Assembly (NCBI RefSeq): GCF_030811455.1
Contig: NZ_JAUSQU010000001.1
Span: 8,556,001-8,620,000 of the forward strand
Direction of reading: 5' to 3'
Source: Streptosporangium lutulentum
GTDB taxonomy: Bacteria; Actinomycetota; Actinomycetes; Streptosporangiales; Streptosporangiaceae
DNA length: 64,000 nucleotides
In this document: positions 15,547-23,494 of the stretch, piece by piece
Layout: every line of letters begins with the position of its first letter
How positions within the stretch are numbered: position 1 is the stretch's first letter
Program-made: the position numbers and the translations under genes
Notes under the pieces: generated by a model
Database searches by the model: none
Told to the model about the DNA's origin: nothing
Seen by the model: only the letters and a program-made list of their open reading frames with translations

Positions 15547-15699
15547 CTACAGGGAGCCCACCAGTGCCACGGCCTCGCCGAGGCGTTGTTTCTCGGCCTG
15601 ACTCAGCGTCGGATTGGCGGCCCGGATCGCCAGAGCCCCTTCGAGGTCGATCGCCTGGTCGATCTCCCTGAGCAGGGAGGCCAGGATCGTGCGGGCCAT
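15547..15699 (-). CDS. Possible 50-residue helical protein
   Basis: The frame MARTILASLLREIDQ... encodes a strongly helical, charge-balanced peptide ending EAVALVGSL. It stops four bases beyond the convergent permease stop. The frame extends to another ATG at 15741. No family is recognised, and no good ribosome-binding site is seen, so it may be spurious or the tail of a lost gene. The rest of 15543-15860 holds nothing else I can support. Confidence 0.3.
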   Translation of the reverse strand: MARTILASLLREIDQAIDLEGALAIRAANPTLSQAEKQRLGEAVALVGSL

Positions 15700-15860
15700 G
15701 GACGCCTCGACCCGCGGCGGGAGAGTGTGCAGACGACGCACAAAAAGACACAGCGGCCGAGCGTGCCTGACCGTCCGGCGGCACTCTACGGATCACCACC
15801 GGGTCGTCGCCGAACGCGGCGGCGGGGAATCATCGTCTACGGCCCGTGGTTCCAGCGGGT

Positions 15861-16778
15861 ATGAAGGCAGTCACGATTAACGCATACGGGGAGTCCCCGC
15901 AGGTCACCGAGCAGCCCGAGCCCAAGATCGGCCCGGACTCCGTGCTCGTCCGCATCAAGGCGGCCGGGGTGAACCCGGTGGACTGGAAGATAGCGGCGGG
16001 TTATCTCGACCAGATCATGTACGTCCACTTCCCGCTGATCCCCGGCTGGGACCTGGCCGGAGTGGTGGAACAGGTCGGCGCCGCGGTCACCGAGTTCGCC
16101 CCCGGTGACGAGGTGATCGGCTACAACCGGCAGGACACCGTGCAGAGCGGCACCTACGCCGAACTGGTCGCCGCACCCGTTCGCACGCTCGCGCGCAAGC
16201 CCGCCTCTCTGAGCTGGCAGCAGGCCGGGGGACTGCCACTGGTCGGGCTGACCGCCTACCAGTCGCTGCGTGCCGTGGGCGTCGGGAAGGGCGACACGGT
16301 GCTGGTGCACGCGGCGGCGGGCGGTGTCGGCTCGCTCGCCGTACAGATCGCGGTCGCCTGGGGGGCGCGCGTGATCGGTACGGCGAGCGAGTCCAAGCAC
16401 GACTTCCTGCGTTCGCTGGGCGCGGAGCCCGTGGCGTACGGCGACGGGCTCGTCGAGCGGGTGAGGGCGCTGGCTCCCGAGGGCGTCGACGCGGCCCTCG
16501 ACTTCGTCGGCGGCGATGCCATCCCCGCCTCCTTCGAGCTTGCCACCTCCCCGTCCCGCGTGGTGTCCATCGTCGACGGCGGGGTCAAGGAGCACGGCGG
16601 ACAGTACGTCTTCGTCCGGCCCGACGCCGCAGACCTGACCGCGCTCGGCGACCTCGCCGACGAGGGGAAGCTCACGGTCCACATCGACACGGAGCTTCCG
16701 CTGTCGGAGACGGCCGAGGCGTTCCGGCTCAGCGCGGAAGGCCGTACGCGCGGGAAGATCGTTCTGCTGGTCCCCTGA
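15861..16778 (+). CDS. NADP-dependent zinc-free alcohol dehydrogenase / quinone oxidoreductase (MDR family)
   Basis: The protein is 305 residues from MKAVTINAYGESP. The N-terminal GroES-like domain includes AAGVNPVDWKI and IPGWDLAGVVE; the Rossmann domain has VLVHAAAGGVGSLAVQIA, a NADPH-binding AAxGGVG motif. No structural or catalytic zinc cysteines are present, so it belongs with the quinone oxidoreductases. The C-terminal GRTRGKIVLLV is the family ending. It would reduce small quinones or enals in the cytosol. It stands alone. Confidence 0.88.
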   Translation: MKAVTINAYGESPQVTEQPEPKIGPDSVLVRIKAAGVNPVDWKIAAGYLDQIMYVHFPLIPGWDLAGVVEQVGAAVTEFAPGDEVIGYNRQDTVQSGTYAELVAAPVRTLARKPASLSWQQAGGLPLVGLTAYQSLRAVGVGKGDTVLVHAAAGGVGSLAVQIAVAWGARVIGTASESKHDFLRSLGAEPVAYGDGLVERVRALAPEGVDAALDFVGGDAIPASFELATSPSRVVSIVDGGVKEHGGQYVFVRPDAADLTALGDLADEGKLTVHIDTELPLSETAEAFRLSAEGRTRGKIVLLVP

Positions 16779-16780
16779 GG

Positions 16781-16860
16781 CCGGTCGAGCCCGGTGGCAG
16801 CGGCGGCCCCGGTCGTCCTGCCGGCCGCCTGGGACCGGTCGAGCCCCGTGGCAGCGGCGG
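16781..16860. repeat. Direct repeat pair after the oxidoreductase gene
   Basis: A 26-bp sequence at 16781-16806 recurs at 16835-16860 with one mismatch. It lies between convergent genes. No function is evident. Confidence 0.75.
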
Positions 16861-16895
16861 ACCCCGCCGGAGGCCGGGCTCGGTGAGGAATCTCC

Positions 16896-17405
16896 TCACA
16901 CTTTCCGGAGGTGGGCCAGGGCGGTCCGCACGTTGCCGGTCAACGGAGCGGTGGAGTCGAGCACAAGGCGATCCTCGCGCCAGGCGTCGAAGCTCGCGCG
17001 TCTCGACTCCACCGACGCCCAGGCCGGCTCGACGAAGCCGTCGATGTCACGCCGGCGGCCTTCGAGCCGTCGCCGGTGCAGAGCCCGATCGGAGCAGACC
17101 ACCTCGATGTGGCGCAGTGCCACGCTCCGGCGGACGGCGAGACGGCGCCACTGCTCCCGTGCCTCCTCCGCGTCGTTCACCGCGTCGACGACGACCGTCT
17201 GCCCGAGCGCGAGAACCTCGGAGGCCAGCGCCTCCACCACGACGTAGGCGGCCAGCCCGGTCGGCTGGTCGCGGTCGACCCCCGCCCTCCACATCGCGGC
17301 CTCCACCGGATCGACCGACAGCACCGGTGCCGGAAGCAGCCGCCCCAGCTCCTGGGCCACGGAGCTCTTGCCCGCACCCGGTAGGCCGCTCATCACGATC
17401 AGCAT
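16896..17405 (-). CDS. P-loop kinase of the zeta-toxin/AAA_33 type
   Basis: The protein is 169 residues from MLIVMSGLPGAGKSS; the Walker A GLPGAGKSS sits at residues 7-15. Other marks are SVDPVEAAMW, a DAVNDAEEAREQW segment with the Walker-B-like VVVDAVND, and a lid with paired Arg (RRRLEGRRRDI). These are AAA_33 small-molecule kinases (for example of aminoglycosides or nucleosides). An ATG 33 bases upstream is possible but neither start has a strong ribosome-binding site. The substrate is unknown. No antitoxin-like gene is adjacent, so a toxin role is not suggested. Confidence 0.75.
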   Translation of the reverse strand: MLIVMSGLPGAGKSSVAQELGRLLPAPVLSVDPVEAAMWRAGVDRDQPTGLAAYVVVEALASEVLALGQTVVVDAVNDAEEAREQWRRLAVRRSVALRHIEVVCSDRALHRRRLEGRRRDIDGFVEPAWASVESRRASFDAWREDRLVLDSTAPLTGNVRTALAHLRKV

Positions 17406-17681
17406 GGCCGGAACACTGCCACACGGATCCGACCTCATCCGAGATCAGCGGTTGGACGGTGCCGTCGGGGGCGTGGATGTTCTCCTCCGCGATCAGGTCC
17501 CAGGCCCGCGTCAGCGCGAACCCGGGCGAATCTCAAGCGTGTCGCCCTACCGGATCCAGCTCCGGAAGTGAGGGGACGCGTGCCCGGCCGATCCGGCGGG
17601 GCGAGCCACCGGCGATCGGGAAAGCGAATCGGTCCATCGGGTGATATCCCATGACCGACATTCGCCCACGAGGGGTTCTCG
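17406..17681. other. Intergenic region with a possible gene scrap
   Basis: One minus-strand frame at about 17435-17525 reads ALTRAWDLIAEENIHAPDGT then VQPLISDE, protein-like but without start or end, so it may be a fragment of a lost gene. The part nearest 17682 should hold the sigma factor promoter, but no consensus is clear. Confidence 0.3.
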
Positions 17682-18242
17682 ATGACAACCACGCCGGTCG
17701 AACGGCCGCCGGACCGGTCGCTCGACGACTTCTCCGCCGTCTTCGACGCCTACTCCAGAGAGATTCACAACTACGTCACCCAGCGGCTCGGGCACGGACA
17801 CGCCGATGACGTGGTGGCCGAGACGTTCCTGACGGCGTTCCGCAAGCGAGCGCGATACGACCCCGCCAGGGCCGGCATCAGAACCTGGCTGTACGGCATC
17901 GCCACCAACCTCATTCACAAACACCGCAGAGCCGAGGTCCGCGCGCTGCGCGCCATGGACAGGTACGGTCCCCCGGCTGACTCACCCGGCCACGAGGAAC
18001 GCGTGGCGGCGCGGGTCAGTGCCGAGAGCCTGCGCCCCGCTCTCGCCGAGGCCATCGCCCGTCTCAGCCGGGGCCAGCGTGACGTGCTGCTCCTGACGGC
18101 CCTGGCGGGACTGAGCCACGAGGAGATCGCCGCCGCGCTCGGCATCTCCTACGGCACGGTCGGCTCGCGGCTGAACCGTGCCAGAACCAAGATCCGCGCC
18201 GCCCTGGGCGACGCCGACCCGATGGGGGCCAACCATGGATGA
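17682..18242 (+). CDS. ECF-type RNA polymerase sigma factor
   Basis: The protein is 186 residues. Region 2 covers about 18-85 (FSAVFDAYSREIHNYV... DDVVAETFLTAF, then RYDPARAGIRTWLYGIATN), and region 4 about 120-175 (LSRGQRDVLLLTALAGLSHE and a helix-turn-helix ALGISYGTVGSRLNRARTKI). This is an extracytoplasmic-function sigma factor. Its end overlaps the next gene by 8 bases. The partner encodes a membrane protein, as in ECF groups paired with CU044_5270-type proteins that probably serve as anti-sigma or signal sensors. Confidence 0.9.
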   Translation: MTTTPVERPPDRSLDDFSAVFDAYSREIHNYVTQRLGHGHADDVVAETFLTAFRKRARYDPARAGIRTWLYGIATNLIHKHRRAEVRALRAMDRYGPPADSPGHEERVAARVSAESLRPALAEAIARLSRGQRDVLLLTALAGLSHEEIAAALGISYGTVGSRLNRARTKIRAALGDADPMGANHG

Positions 18243-19227
18243 ACTCACCAGGGTCCGCGAGCTGTACGGCTCGCCCGACCACGACCCGTTCATGAAGCCC
18301 AGGGTGCGGGCGCTCATGAGCGCGGCACCCAGGCGGCGCCTTCCGTGGCGGGCCGGCGTCGCGGGACTCGCCGCGGCGGCCGCGGTCGCCGCGGTCGCGA
18401 TCTCCGTACCCGGCCTGGTCGCCTCCACCGCCGCTCCTTCTCCCTCTCACGGGCACAGCGCGACCTCCCTGTCCGGGCACTCGATCCTGCTGGCTGCGGC
18501 GGACAGAGCCGAGGCCGCGCCCGAAGGCGCCTACTGGCACGTCAAGCGGCTGTACTCGATCCGGTGGGCCAAGCCGTACGGCAAGCCGGGCGACACGTAC
18601 CGGCTGGAGAGCTCCAACATCATCGAGGACTGGATCTCCGAGGAGGGCCGGGCCTGGCTCGGCTCCAAGAGCCTGGCCATCCGTCCCCTCGATGCGGAGG
18701 CCTGGCGCCGCGACGGCTCGCCGACCGAATGGGAGGGTTTCGCCACCACGCCGACCGAAGGGATTCTGATCCCGTACGAGGGCAACAAGAAGTTTCAGCT
18801 CGGCGGCGCGGCGCTGACCCTGGAAGAGGTCAAGGCGCTGCCCTCCGACCCCGAAGCTCTGACGAACCGGACACTGGAGGCGATCCGCGCCAACGAGGAC
18901 CTCGTGGACGACGACCTGCCGAGGGTGCTGGCGTCCCTGCTGTACGAACTGCCCACCACTCCGGAGGTGCGGGGCGCCGCCTACCGGGCGCTGGCGGCGC
19001 TGCCCGCCGTGCGGGTCGAGGGTGACACCACGGACCCGCGGGGCAGGCCGGGCGTCGCGATCACGTACCCTCTCCAGCAGGGCCAGGGCAGGTTGATCAT
19101 CGACCCGGGCACCTCGATGGTGCTGGCCTTCCTGGTCACCGGCATGCCGGACAAGGACGTACGTACCGAGGTGATGCTGGAGGCCGGCTGGACCGACTCC
19201 AAGCCGGTGGCGCCCTCGGACGAATAG
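18235..19227 (+). CDS. CU044_5270-family membrane protein, likely regulator of the adjacent sigma factor
   Basis: The protein is 330 residues. The N-terminal 30 residues are cytoplasmic and short (MDELTRVRELYGSPDHDPFM), followed by a single transmembrane helix (about 39-62) and an extracytoplasmic domain with the family marks ILLAAADRAEAAP, YWHVKRLYS and a C-terminal YPLQQGQGRLIIDPGTSMVL. This family is always encoded after an ECF sigma gene in actinomycetes. No zinc anti-sigma (HxxxCxxC) motif is present. It probably senses an envelope signal and restrains the sigma factor, which is inference from gene order. Confidence 0.8.
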   Translation: MDELTRVRELYGSPDHDPFMKPRVRALMSAAPRRRLPWRAGVAGLAAAAAVAAVAISVPGLVASTAAPSPSHGHSATSLSGHSILLAAADRAEAAPEGAYWHVKRLYSIRWAKPYGKPGDTYRLESSNIIEDWISEEGRAWLGSKSLAIRPLDAEAWRRDGSPTEWEGFATTPTEGILIPYEGNKKFQLGGAALTLEEVKALPSDPEALTNRTLEAIRANEDLVDDDLPRVLASLLYELPTTPEVRGAAYRALAALPAVRVEGDTTDPRGRPGVAITYPLQQGQGRLIIDPGTSMVLAFLVTGMPDKDVRTEVMLEAGWTDSKPVAPSDE

Positions 19228-19244
19228 GGGGTCTGCCCGACCTC

Positions 19245-19285
19245 GTGGTCTCGGCCTGAGCGCGGGGCGCTCAGGCCGAGACCAC
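19245..19285. terminator. Strong bidirectional hairpin terminator
   Basis: A perfect 18-bp stem (19245-19262 with 19268-19285) closes a 5-base GC loop. It sits between the convergent CU044_5270 gene and the amidohydrolase. The right arm overlaps the last five codons and stop of the amidohydrolase, so the same bases encode protein and fold the terminator. Confidence 0.75.
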
Positions 19286-20479
19286 CTCGCCCGCCTGCAC
19301 GACGTGGCGGAGGTGCTTGGGGTCGGCGAGGACTCCGATGTCCCGCAGAGGGTCGCCGTCGAGGACCAGCAGGTCGGCGTGGGCGCCCACGGCGAGCGTG
19401 CCGATCAGGCCGGCCATGCCGACGAGGTCCGCCGCGTTGACGGTCGCCGCGCGGATCACGTCGATGGGCTCCTGGACCTCGCGGCGCAGGCGGAACTCCT
19501 GGTTCTGGTGCCGGTGCATGCCGCCGAGCAGGTCGGTTCCGAAAGCCAGCCGCACCCCGCCGCGGGCCGCGCGCTCCAGCGCCTCGACGCCCGCGCCGAG
19601 CACGTCGTCGACCTTGCGCCAGTTCGCCTCCGGCAGCCCGAAGGACCTGCCCTCCTCCTTGAGCGCCCAGTAGGTCACCAGGGTCGGGACGAGGTAGGCG
19701 TCGTGCTCCAGGAACAGCTCCACGCTGCGGTCGTCGATCAGGTTGCCGTGCTCGACGGATCGCACGCCCGCCTCCAGCGCGCGGTTGACGGCCCGCGCGG
19801 TGTAGGCGTGCGCGGCGACGTAGCGGTTGGACGCCTCGGCCTCCTCGACGACCGCCCGCAGTTCGTCCATGGAGTACTGGGTGGAGTCGATCCGGTCGGT
19901 GGGTGAGCTGACACCCCCGGACGCCATGACCTTGAGGTGATGGGCGCCCTTGCGCAGCTCGTCACGGGCGGCGACGCGGACCGCGTCCACGCCGTCGGCG
20001 ACCCGGCCGAGACCGGCGCAGCACGGGTGGTCGTCGTGCTTGTTCGTGCCGCGGTTACGCGTGTCGCCGTGACCGCCCGTCTGGCTCAGCGCCTTGCCGC
20101 AGAACAGCAGCCGAGGCCCGCGGACCAGGCCCTCGGCCTGCGCGTCGGCGAGCCCGTGATCGGCGCCGGAGGCGTCGCGGACCGTGGTGAAGCCGCGGTC
20201 GAGCATCTGCCCCATGATCCGCGCGCTGTGCGCGGCGACGTAGGACGGGGACAGCGAGGTGAGGGCGGTGAGATCGGCGGTGCACGCCGTGACGTGCACG
20301 TGCGCGTCGATCAGGCCGGGGACGACCACGGCGCCGCCGACGTCGATCACTCGCGCGTCCGGCGCGCTCAGGCCGTGGCCCGACTCGACGATCCGGCCGT
20401 CCTCGCAGCGCAGGTCGCCCTCGGCGTAGTCACCGCTGACCACGTCGAGGATCAGGGCGTTGCGCAGAAGCAGGCTCAC
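19271..20479 (-). CDS. Metal-dependent amidohydrolase (imidazolonepropionase / Xaa-Pro dipeptidase-like)
   Basis: The protein is 402 residues from the GTG at 20479, preceded by GGAGG six bases upstream; the longer frame has no such site. The beta/alpha barrel signature begins with H60-V-H62. Later come the carboxylated Lys candidate in HHLKVMASGG, His in AAHAYT, His in VEHGN and the catalytic Asp in AFGTD. The beta-sandwich segments are at both ends (MSLLLRNALILD..., HADLLVLDGDPL). The layout is of the prolidase/imidazolonepropionase-like amidohydrolases; the substrate cannot be told. It stands alone, with a terminator overlapping its end. Confidence 0.87.
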   Translation of the reverse strand: MSLLLRNALILDVVSGDYAEGDLRCEDGRIVESGHGLSAPDARVIDVGGAVVVPGLIDAHVHVTACTADLTALTSLSPSYVAAHSARIMGQMLDRGFTTVRDASGADHGLADAQAEGLVRGPRLLFCGKALSQTGGHGDTRNRGTNKHDDHPCCAGLGRVADGVDAVRVAARDELRKGAHHLKVMASGGVSSPTDRIDSTQYSMDELRAVVEEAEASNRYVAAHAYTARAVNRALEAGVRSVEHGNLIDDRSVELFLEHDAYLVPTLVTYWALKEEGRSFGLPEANWRKVDDVLGAGVEALERAARGGVRLAFGTDLLGGMHRHQNQEFRLRREVQEPIDVIRAATVNAADLVGMAGLIGTLAVGAHADLLVLDGDPLRDIGVLADPKHLRHVVQAGEVVSA

Positions 20480-20584
20480 GTGCGACCTCCGTGGGTGAAC
20501 TCGCGCGACCCGGGGACGGCGAGCGTGGCGGGGGGAAGGGGAGGCGGCCGGGGCCGCGGGTGCCCGGCCCGAACCATACACCGG

Positions 20585-21103
20585 CTACGGCAGGCGTTCG
20601 TGCCCCGACCAGACGCTGCCTCCACGCCACGCGGACCCGTCGTGGACCTGCGCGTAGGCCCGCGTTCCGTAGAAGCCCGGCCCGCATGACGACGAACCGC
20701 CGTAGTCGAAGACCTGGCTGGGTCCGTAGGGGCCGCCGACGTCGCCCCCGCTGATGCCGGTGGGGCCGTACTTCCAGGCGGTGCTTCGGCACACGTTCCA
20801 GGTGGATCCGTTCCACTTGAGCACTTCGAGCCGCACGCGGGCCGAACCGTCCGGCTTGGTCAAGCCGGTGCCGCACCCCCCGCTCCGCGCGTAGGTGTTC
20901 GCATATGCGAGGTTGCCGGAAAAGTTGCCGGGAATGCGATGGTCGATTCCCGCGGTGCCTTGGACGCACAGGCCTTGGCCGTTGTACACGGTGACGTTGC
21001 TGGCCCAGGTCCATGCGTATGCCGGCTGAGTCCACGTCACTGCGAGCAGCAAAGCGAAGATCCCGGGAAGCGTGAATTTCAGAGCCGGGCGAGATTTTTT
21101 CAT
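20585..21103 (-). CDS. Small secreted protein of unknown function
   Basis: The product is 172 residues with a signal peptide (MKKSRPALKFTLPGIFALLL..., cleavage near AYA-WTW). The mature part is rich in Gly, Ser, Tyr and Trp with four Cys (LCVQ, GGCGTG, NVCRS, SSCGPG), suggesting two disulfides and a small beta-rich fold. The ATG at 21103 has GGGAG 5 bases upstream; the longer in-frame extension is not credible. No family recognised. Confidence 0.7.
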   Translation of the reverse strand: MKKSRPALKFTLPGIFALLLAVTWTQPAYAWTWASNVTVYNGQGLCVQGTAGIDHRIPGNFSGNLAYANTYARSGGCGTGLTKPDGSARVRLEVLKWNGSTWNVCRSTAWKYGPTGISGGDVGGPYGPSQVFDYGGSSSCGPGFYGTRAYAQVHDGSAWRGGSVWSGHERLP

Positions 21104-21523
21104 GGTCTCCCTGTTCCTTGGGTTGCCTGAAGTTCGGAACGATGAGGGGAAGGAGGTCGTGTCCGGCGAAATGGCATGCGTGAAGTGGTCTCCGTATGAT
21201 CCATTTCCGCAGGCCGGACGGCTGGTTCTTGGAGTCGGCGATTTCGAGTGTTCGTGATATCGCGCGGCTCCAGAGAAGAAAGTGCTCCTTGACATGGAAT
21301 TATCTTGATGATTCTGCAGGCTTGTACTCGCCTGGAGGATACAAAACGTTTTCCCCGGATGTTCGCAAACGCGATCTGGATCAATGGTCAAAGCCTGTGA
21401 AGTGATCCCAATGATAAATAAAAGGCCAAGTGGGATTTTAAGGATAAAGCGGATTTATCAGGACGCGCCGGAGATTAGCCGGTTGTCGTTGCTTGGGATT
21501 CATCCGATTCGCCTCGGCCGGAC
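21104..21523. other. AT-richer intergenic region before the IS island
   Basis: GC drops clearly here (for example aatgataaataaaaggc near 21410). It must carry the promoter of the secreted protein, but no consensus -35/-10 pair is convincing. It marks the edge of the atypical region 21.2-23.2 kb. No gene is supported. Confidence 0.5.
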
Positions 21524-21712
21524 CAGGGTCGAAGGCTCTTGCTTCATGAGACCGAGTAGCTGAAAACCGTCTGCGGGATGGCTGCGGTAGTGATCGGTAG
21601 CGGCGGCGATGTTGGTCCAGCCGATCAGGCGGGCCAAGCCGATGACCAGGTTCCAGAAGCCGGCCTCGTCAAGCCCGCGTGTGTCCCACCAGCCGAGAAC
21701 GCTTCGGCCCTG
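21524..21712 (-). mobile_element. 189-bp internally deleted ISAs1-type element (MITE-like)
   Basis: The minus strand begins at 21712 with CAGGGCCGAAGCGTTCTC, identical to the right-end repeat of the complete element at 23495-24845. It ends at 21524 with the related CAGGGTCGAAGGC. Between them one frame keeps the last 35 or so residues of the transposase ([20 protein letters not shown] and LLGL). The internal gene body is gone. No matching target duplication is seen outside the ends. It could still be moved by the transposase at 23642, which is inference. Confidence 0.75.
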
Positions 21713-21889
21713 CCGTATGAGATGACACCATATTTGACACCCACAGGGCGTAGCCGGGGTGAGCTGGCCAGCGCCCCTATTGCCCTTTTTCGGGCTAAGG
21801 GAGGTAATTGCCGCAGATATCTCGGATAGGAAGGCGTTGACGAACGTCAACACCCCTGGGAAGCTCGAAACAAGAGGTGAGGAGGAGCG

Positions 21890-22543
21890 ATGGAGTACGA
21901 GTTCCGGTTCGTAGTCACAGGTGCATCCGTGGACGACGTCGGGATCGTAGACCTGCTCTGCCGTGATCTTGACGCGATGCTGTTCCGCGGGGGAGGCGTT
22001 GATCTGCTCGACATCGCCATGAACGGGGAGAACGTCCTAGAAGCTGCGATGGCGGCTGCTCGAACGGTTGTCGAACTTGTACCAAGTATGCGCTTGCTGC
22101 ATCTCCATAGGGATCTGGTCGGCATACCCGAGATCGCCGAGCGTGTTGGGGTAACGAGGCAAAATGTTCACCAGTGGGTTAATGGTGAGCGACGCAATGA
22201 CGCCTCCCCATTTCCATCGCCCGAAGGTACGGCAGGCCGCGCATCGGTATGGCTCTGGGTAGAAGTAAACAACTGGCTGAAGCAGCACAGGATGGGCGAC
22301 GAGGTCAACCTACCAAATCGTTACGAGATGTCCGATATCGATTCGGCGCTTAATCATGAACTGCATCTCAGGACCAAGCTCTCCATAGATCGATGGCGCC
22401 GGAATCGACTCTTTGGCGTAGCGACCCTCTATAGCGCGAATCTAGAGATCGACGAAACCGAAGATGAGCTTCAAGTCGAAGATGAGTTTCAGCTGACATG
22501 GGGCGTCGACGCATCTGTTAAGTATAAGGCTGCCATGCAATGA
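21890..22543 (+). CDS. Helix-turn-helix protein, first gene of a pair with a SecB-like chaperone
   Basis: The protein is 217 residues; GTGAGGAGGAGCG precedes the ATG. The N-terminus ([20 protein letters not shown]..., FRGGGVDLL) is a ferredoxin-like domain seen in small actinobacterial DNA-binding proteins. Residues 80-125 ([20 protein letters not shown] then WVNGE) form a helix-turn-helix of the MerR/AlpA type with [10 protein letters not shown] at its end. The C-terminal 60 residues ([17 protein letters not shown]...) are unusual, acidic and beta-like. GC is well below the window average, and IS sequences flank the pair. It overlaps the next gene by ATGA. It may be the regulator or antitoxin component of the module. 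Confidence 0.75.
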   Translation: MEYEFRFVVTGASVDDVGIVDLLCRDLDAMLFRGGGVDLLDIAMNGENVLEAAMAAARTVVELVPSMRLLHLHRDLVGIPEIAERVGVTRQNVHQWVNGERRNDASPFPSPEGTAGRASVWLWVEVNNWLKQHRMGDEVNLPNRYEMSDIDSALNHELHLRTKLSIDRWRRNRLFGVATLYSANLEIDETEDELQVEDEFQLTWGVDASVKYKAAMQ

Positions 22544-23064
22544 GCGCCGAGGGCAACGCAAGGAAATTAACGGCAGAGGAGCTTGAGTCAGTACTTGAGC
22601 TCCGACAGATTTACTTCTTCGAAATTTCCAGCCGACGCTGGGGGTCGAACCCAGGGTCCGCGGAAGTTGCACCCGAAGCCGACGAACACAACCTACAGGT
22701 CATGAATAAATTAGAAAAGGAGCGCCTATCCGTCCGGGCCAGAATGGAAATCAAGACTACGCAGGCCCAGATCATTGTTGACGTTGCCGCAATCTTCTCG
22801 CTGGAGGAGGGCGGTTTATTCCTATCTGCGGAAGAAGATGGACCCGACGAGCCCTCCGAATCTGACGTCTTCCTAGAAGAGGAGACCCTCAAGCAATTCA
22901 TGGAGGAAGTGGGAGTTCCGGCACTGTTTCCGTTCATCAGAGAATCTGTCCATAGTGCGGCAAGGAGAATCGGAGTAAAGGCGCCCATAATTGGCCTGTT
23001 GAAGCCTGGTGGAGTGACGCTGAAAGCAAACGCTCTAAAACATGATTTAGATTCATTGTCATGA
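22540..23064 (+). CDS. SecB-like chaperone protein
   Basis: The protein is 174 residues. The core has the SecB layout: a long strand pair (LSVRARMEIKTTQAQIIVDV), a third strand with AAIFSLEEG, then FMEEVGVPALFPFIRESV, the helix that in SecB reads CPNILFPYAREC, and finally the proline-rich VKAPIIGLLKPGGV, corresponding to SecB's LNLAPVNF. SecB is a proteobacterial export chaperone; actinobacterial SecB-like proteins (Rv1957) protect antitoxins in toxin-antitoxin-chaperone systems. This gene is coupled to a helix-turn-helix gene (ATGA) and no HigB-type toxin is adjacent, so it is either a variant TAC system or a new pair. Low GC and IS flanks suggest acquisition. Confidence 0.65.
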   Translation: MSAEGNARKLTAEELESVLELRQIYFFEISSRRWGSNPGSAEVAPEADEHNLQVMNKLEKERLSVRARMEIKTTQAQIIVDVAAIFSLEEGGLFLSAEEDGPDEPSESDVFLEEETLKQFMEEVGVPALFPFIRESVHSAARRIGVKAPIIGLLKPGGVTLKANALKHDLDSLS

Positions 23065-23494
23065 TGATTGATTCAAATCAAACTTTCCTGCCAGAACCTC
23101 AGTGCCTGTACACGGGCTCTTCCCGCCCTCGCAGGTGAGCTAATCCGGACTAGCTATGAGTGGGCACCGTACCCTGCATGGCACCAGGGCCCCGGCGTAT
23201 CGAGGATTTGATGCGTTGAGGGTTGGTTGTTCATAGGGAGAACAGGGTCAAGAGGCGGTGTGGGGCGTAGCCGTAGTGGCGGCGGGCGTGTGCGATATTG
23301 CTGTGGCCTTGTTGCCGGAATGCGCCGATGACCAGGTTGCGGATCGCGGCCATGACGTGCGGGAGCTGTCCGGTGCGGACCTGGCCGGCGTCTTCGCCAA
23401 AGGTGACATCACGGACGTAATGCTCGCGATTTTCTACGCCCCAATGCGATCGGACGTAATGATTGAGGTGCTCGGGTCCGGCCAGGTCGGCGGG

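Noticed and set aside
16896-17405. Zeta toxin of a toxin-antitoxin pair
   Set aside because: No epsilon-like antitoxin gene adjoins it; the sequence fits a general AAA_33 small-molecule kinase.
22540-23064. HigB-type toxin beside the SecB-like gene
   Set aside because: No small basic RelE/HigB-like frame is present between 21713 and 23184 on either strand.
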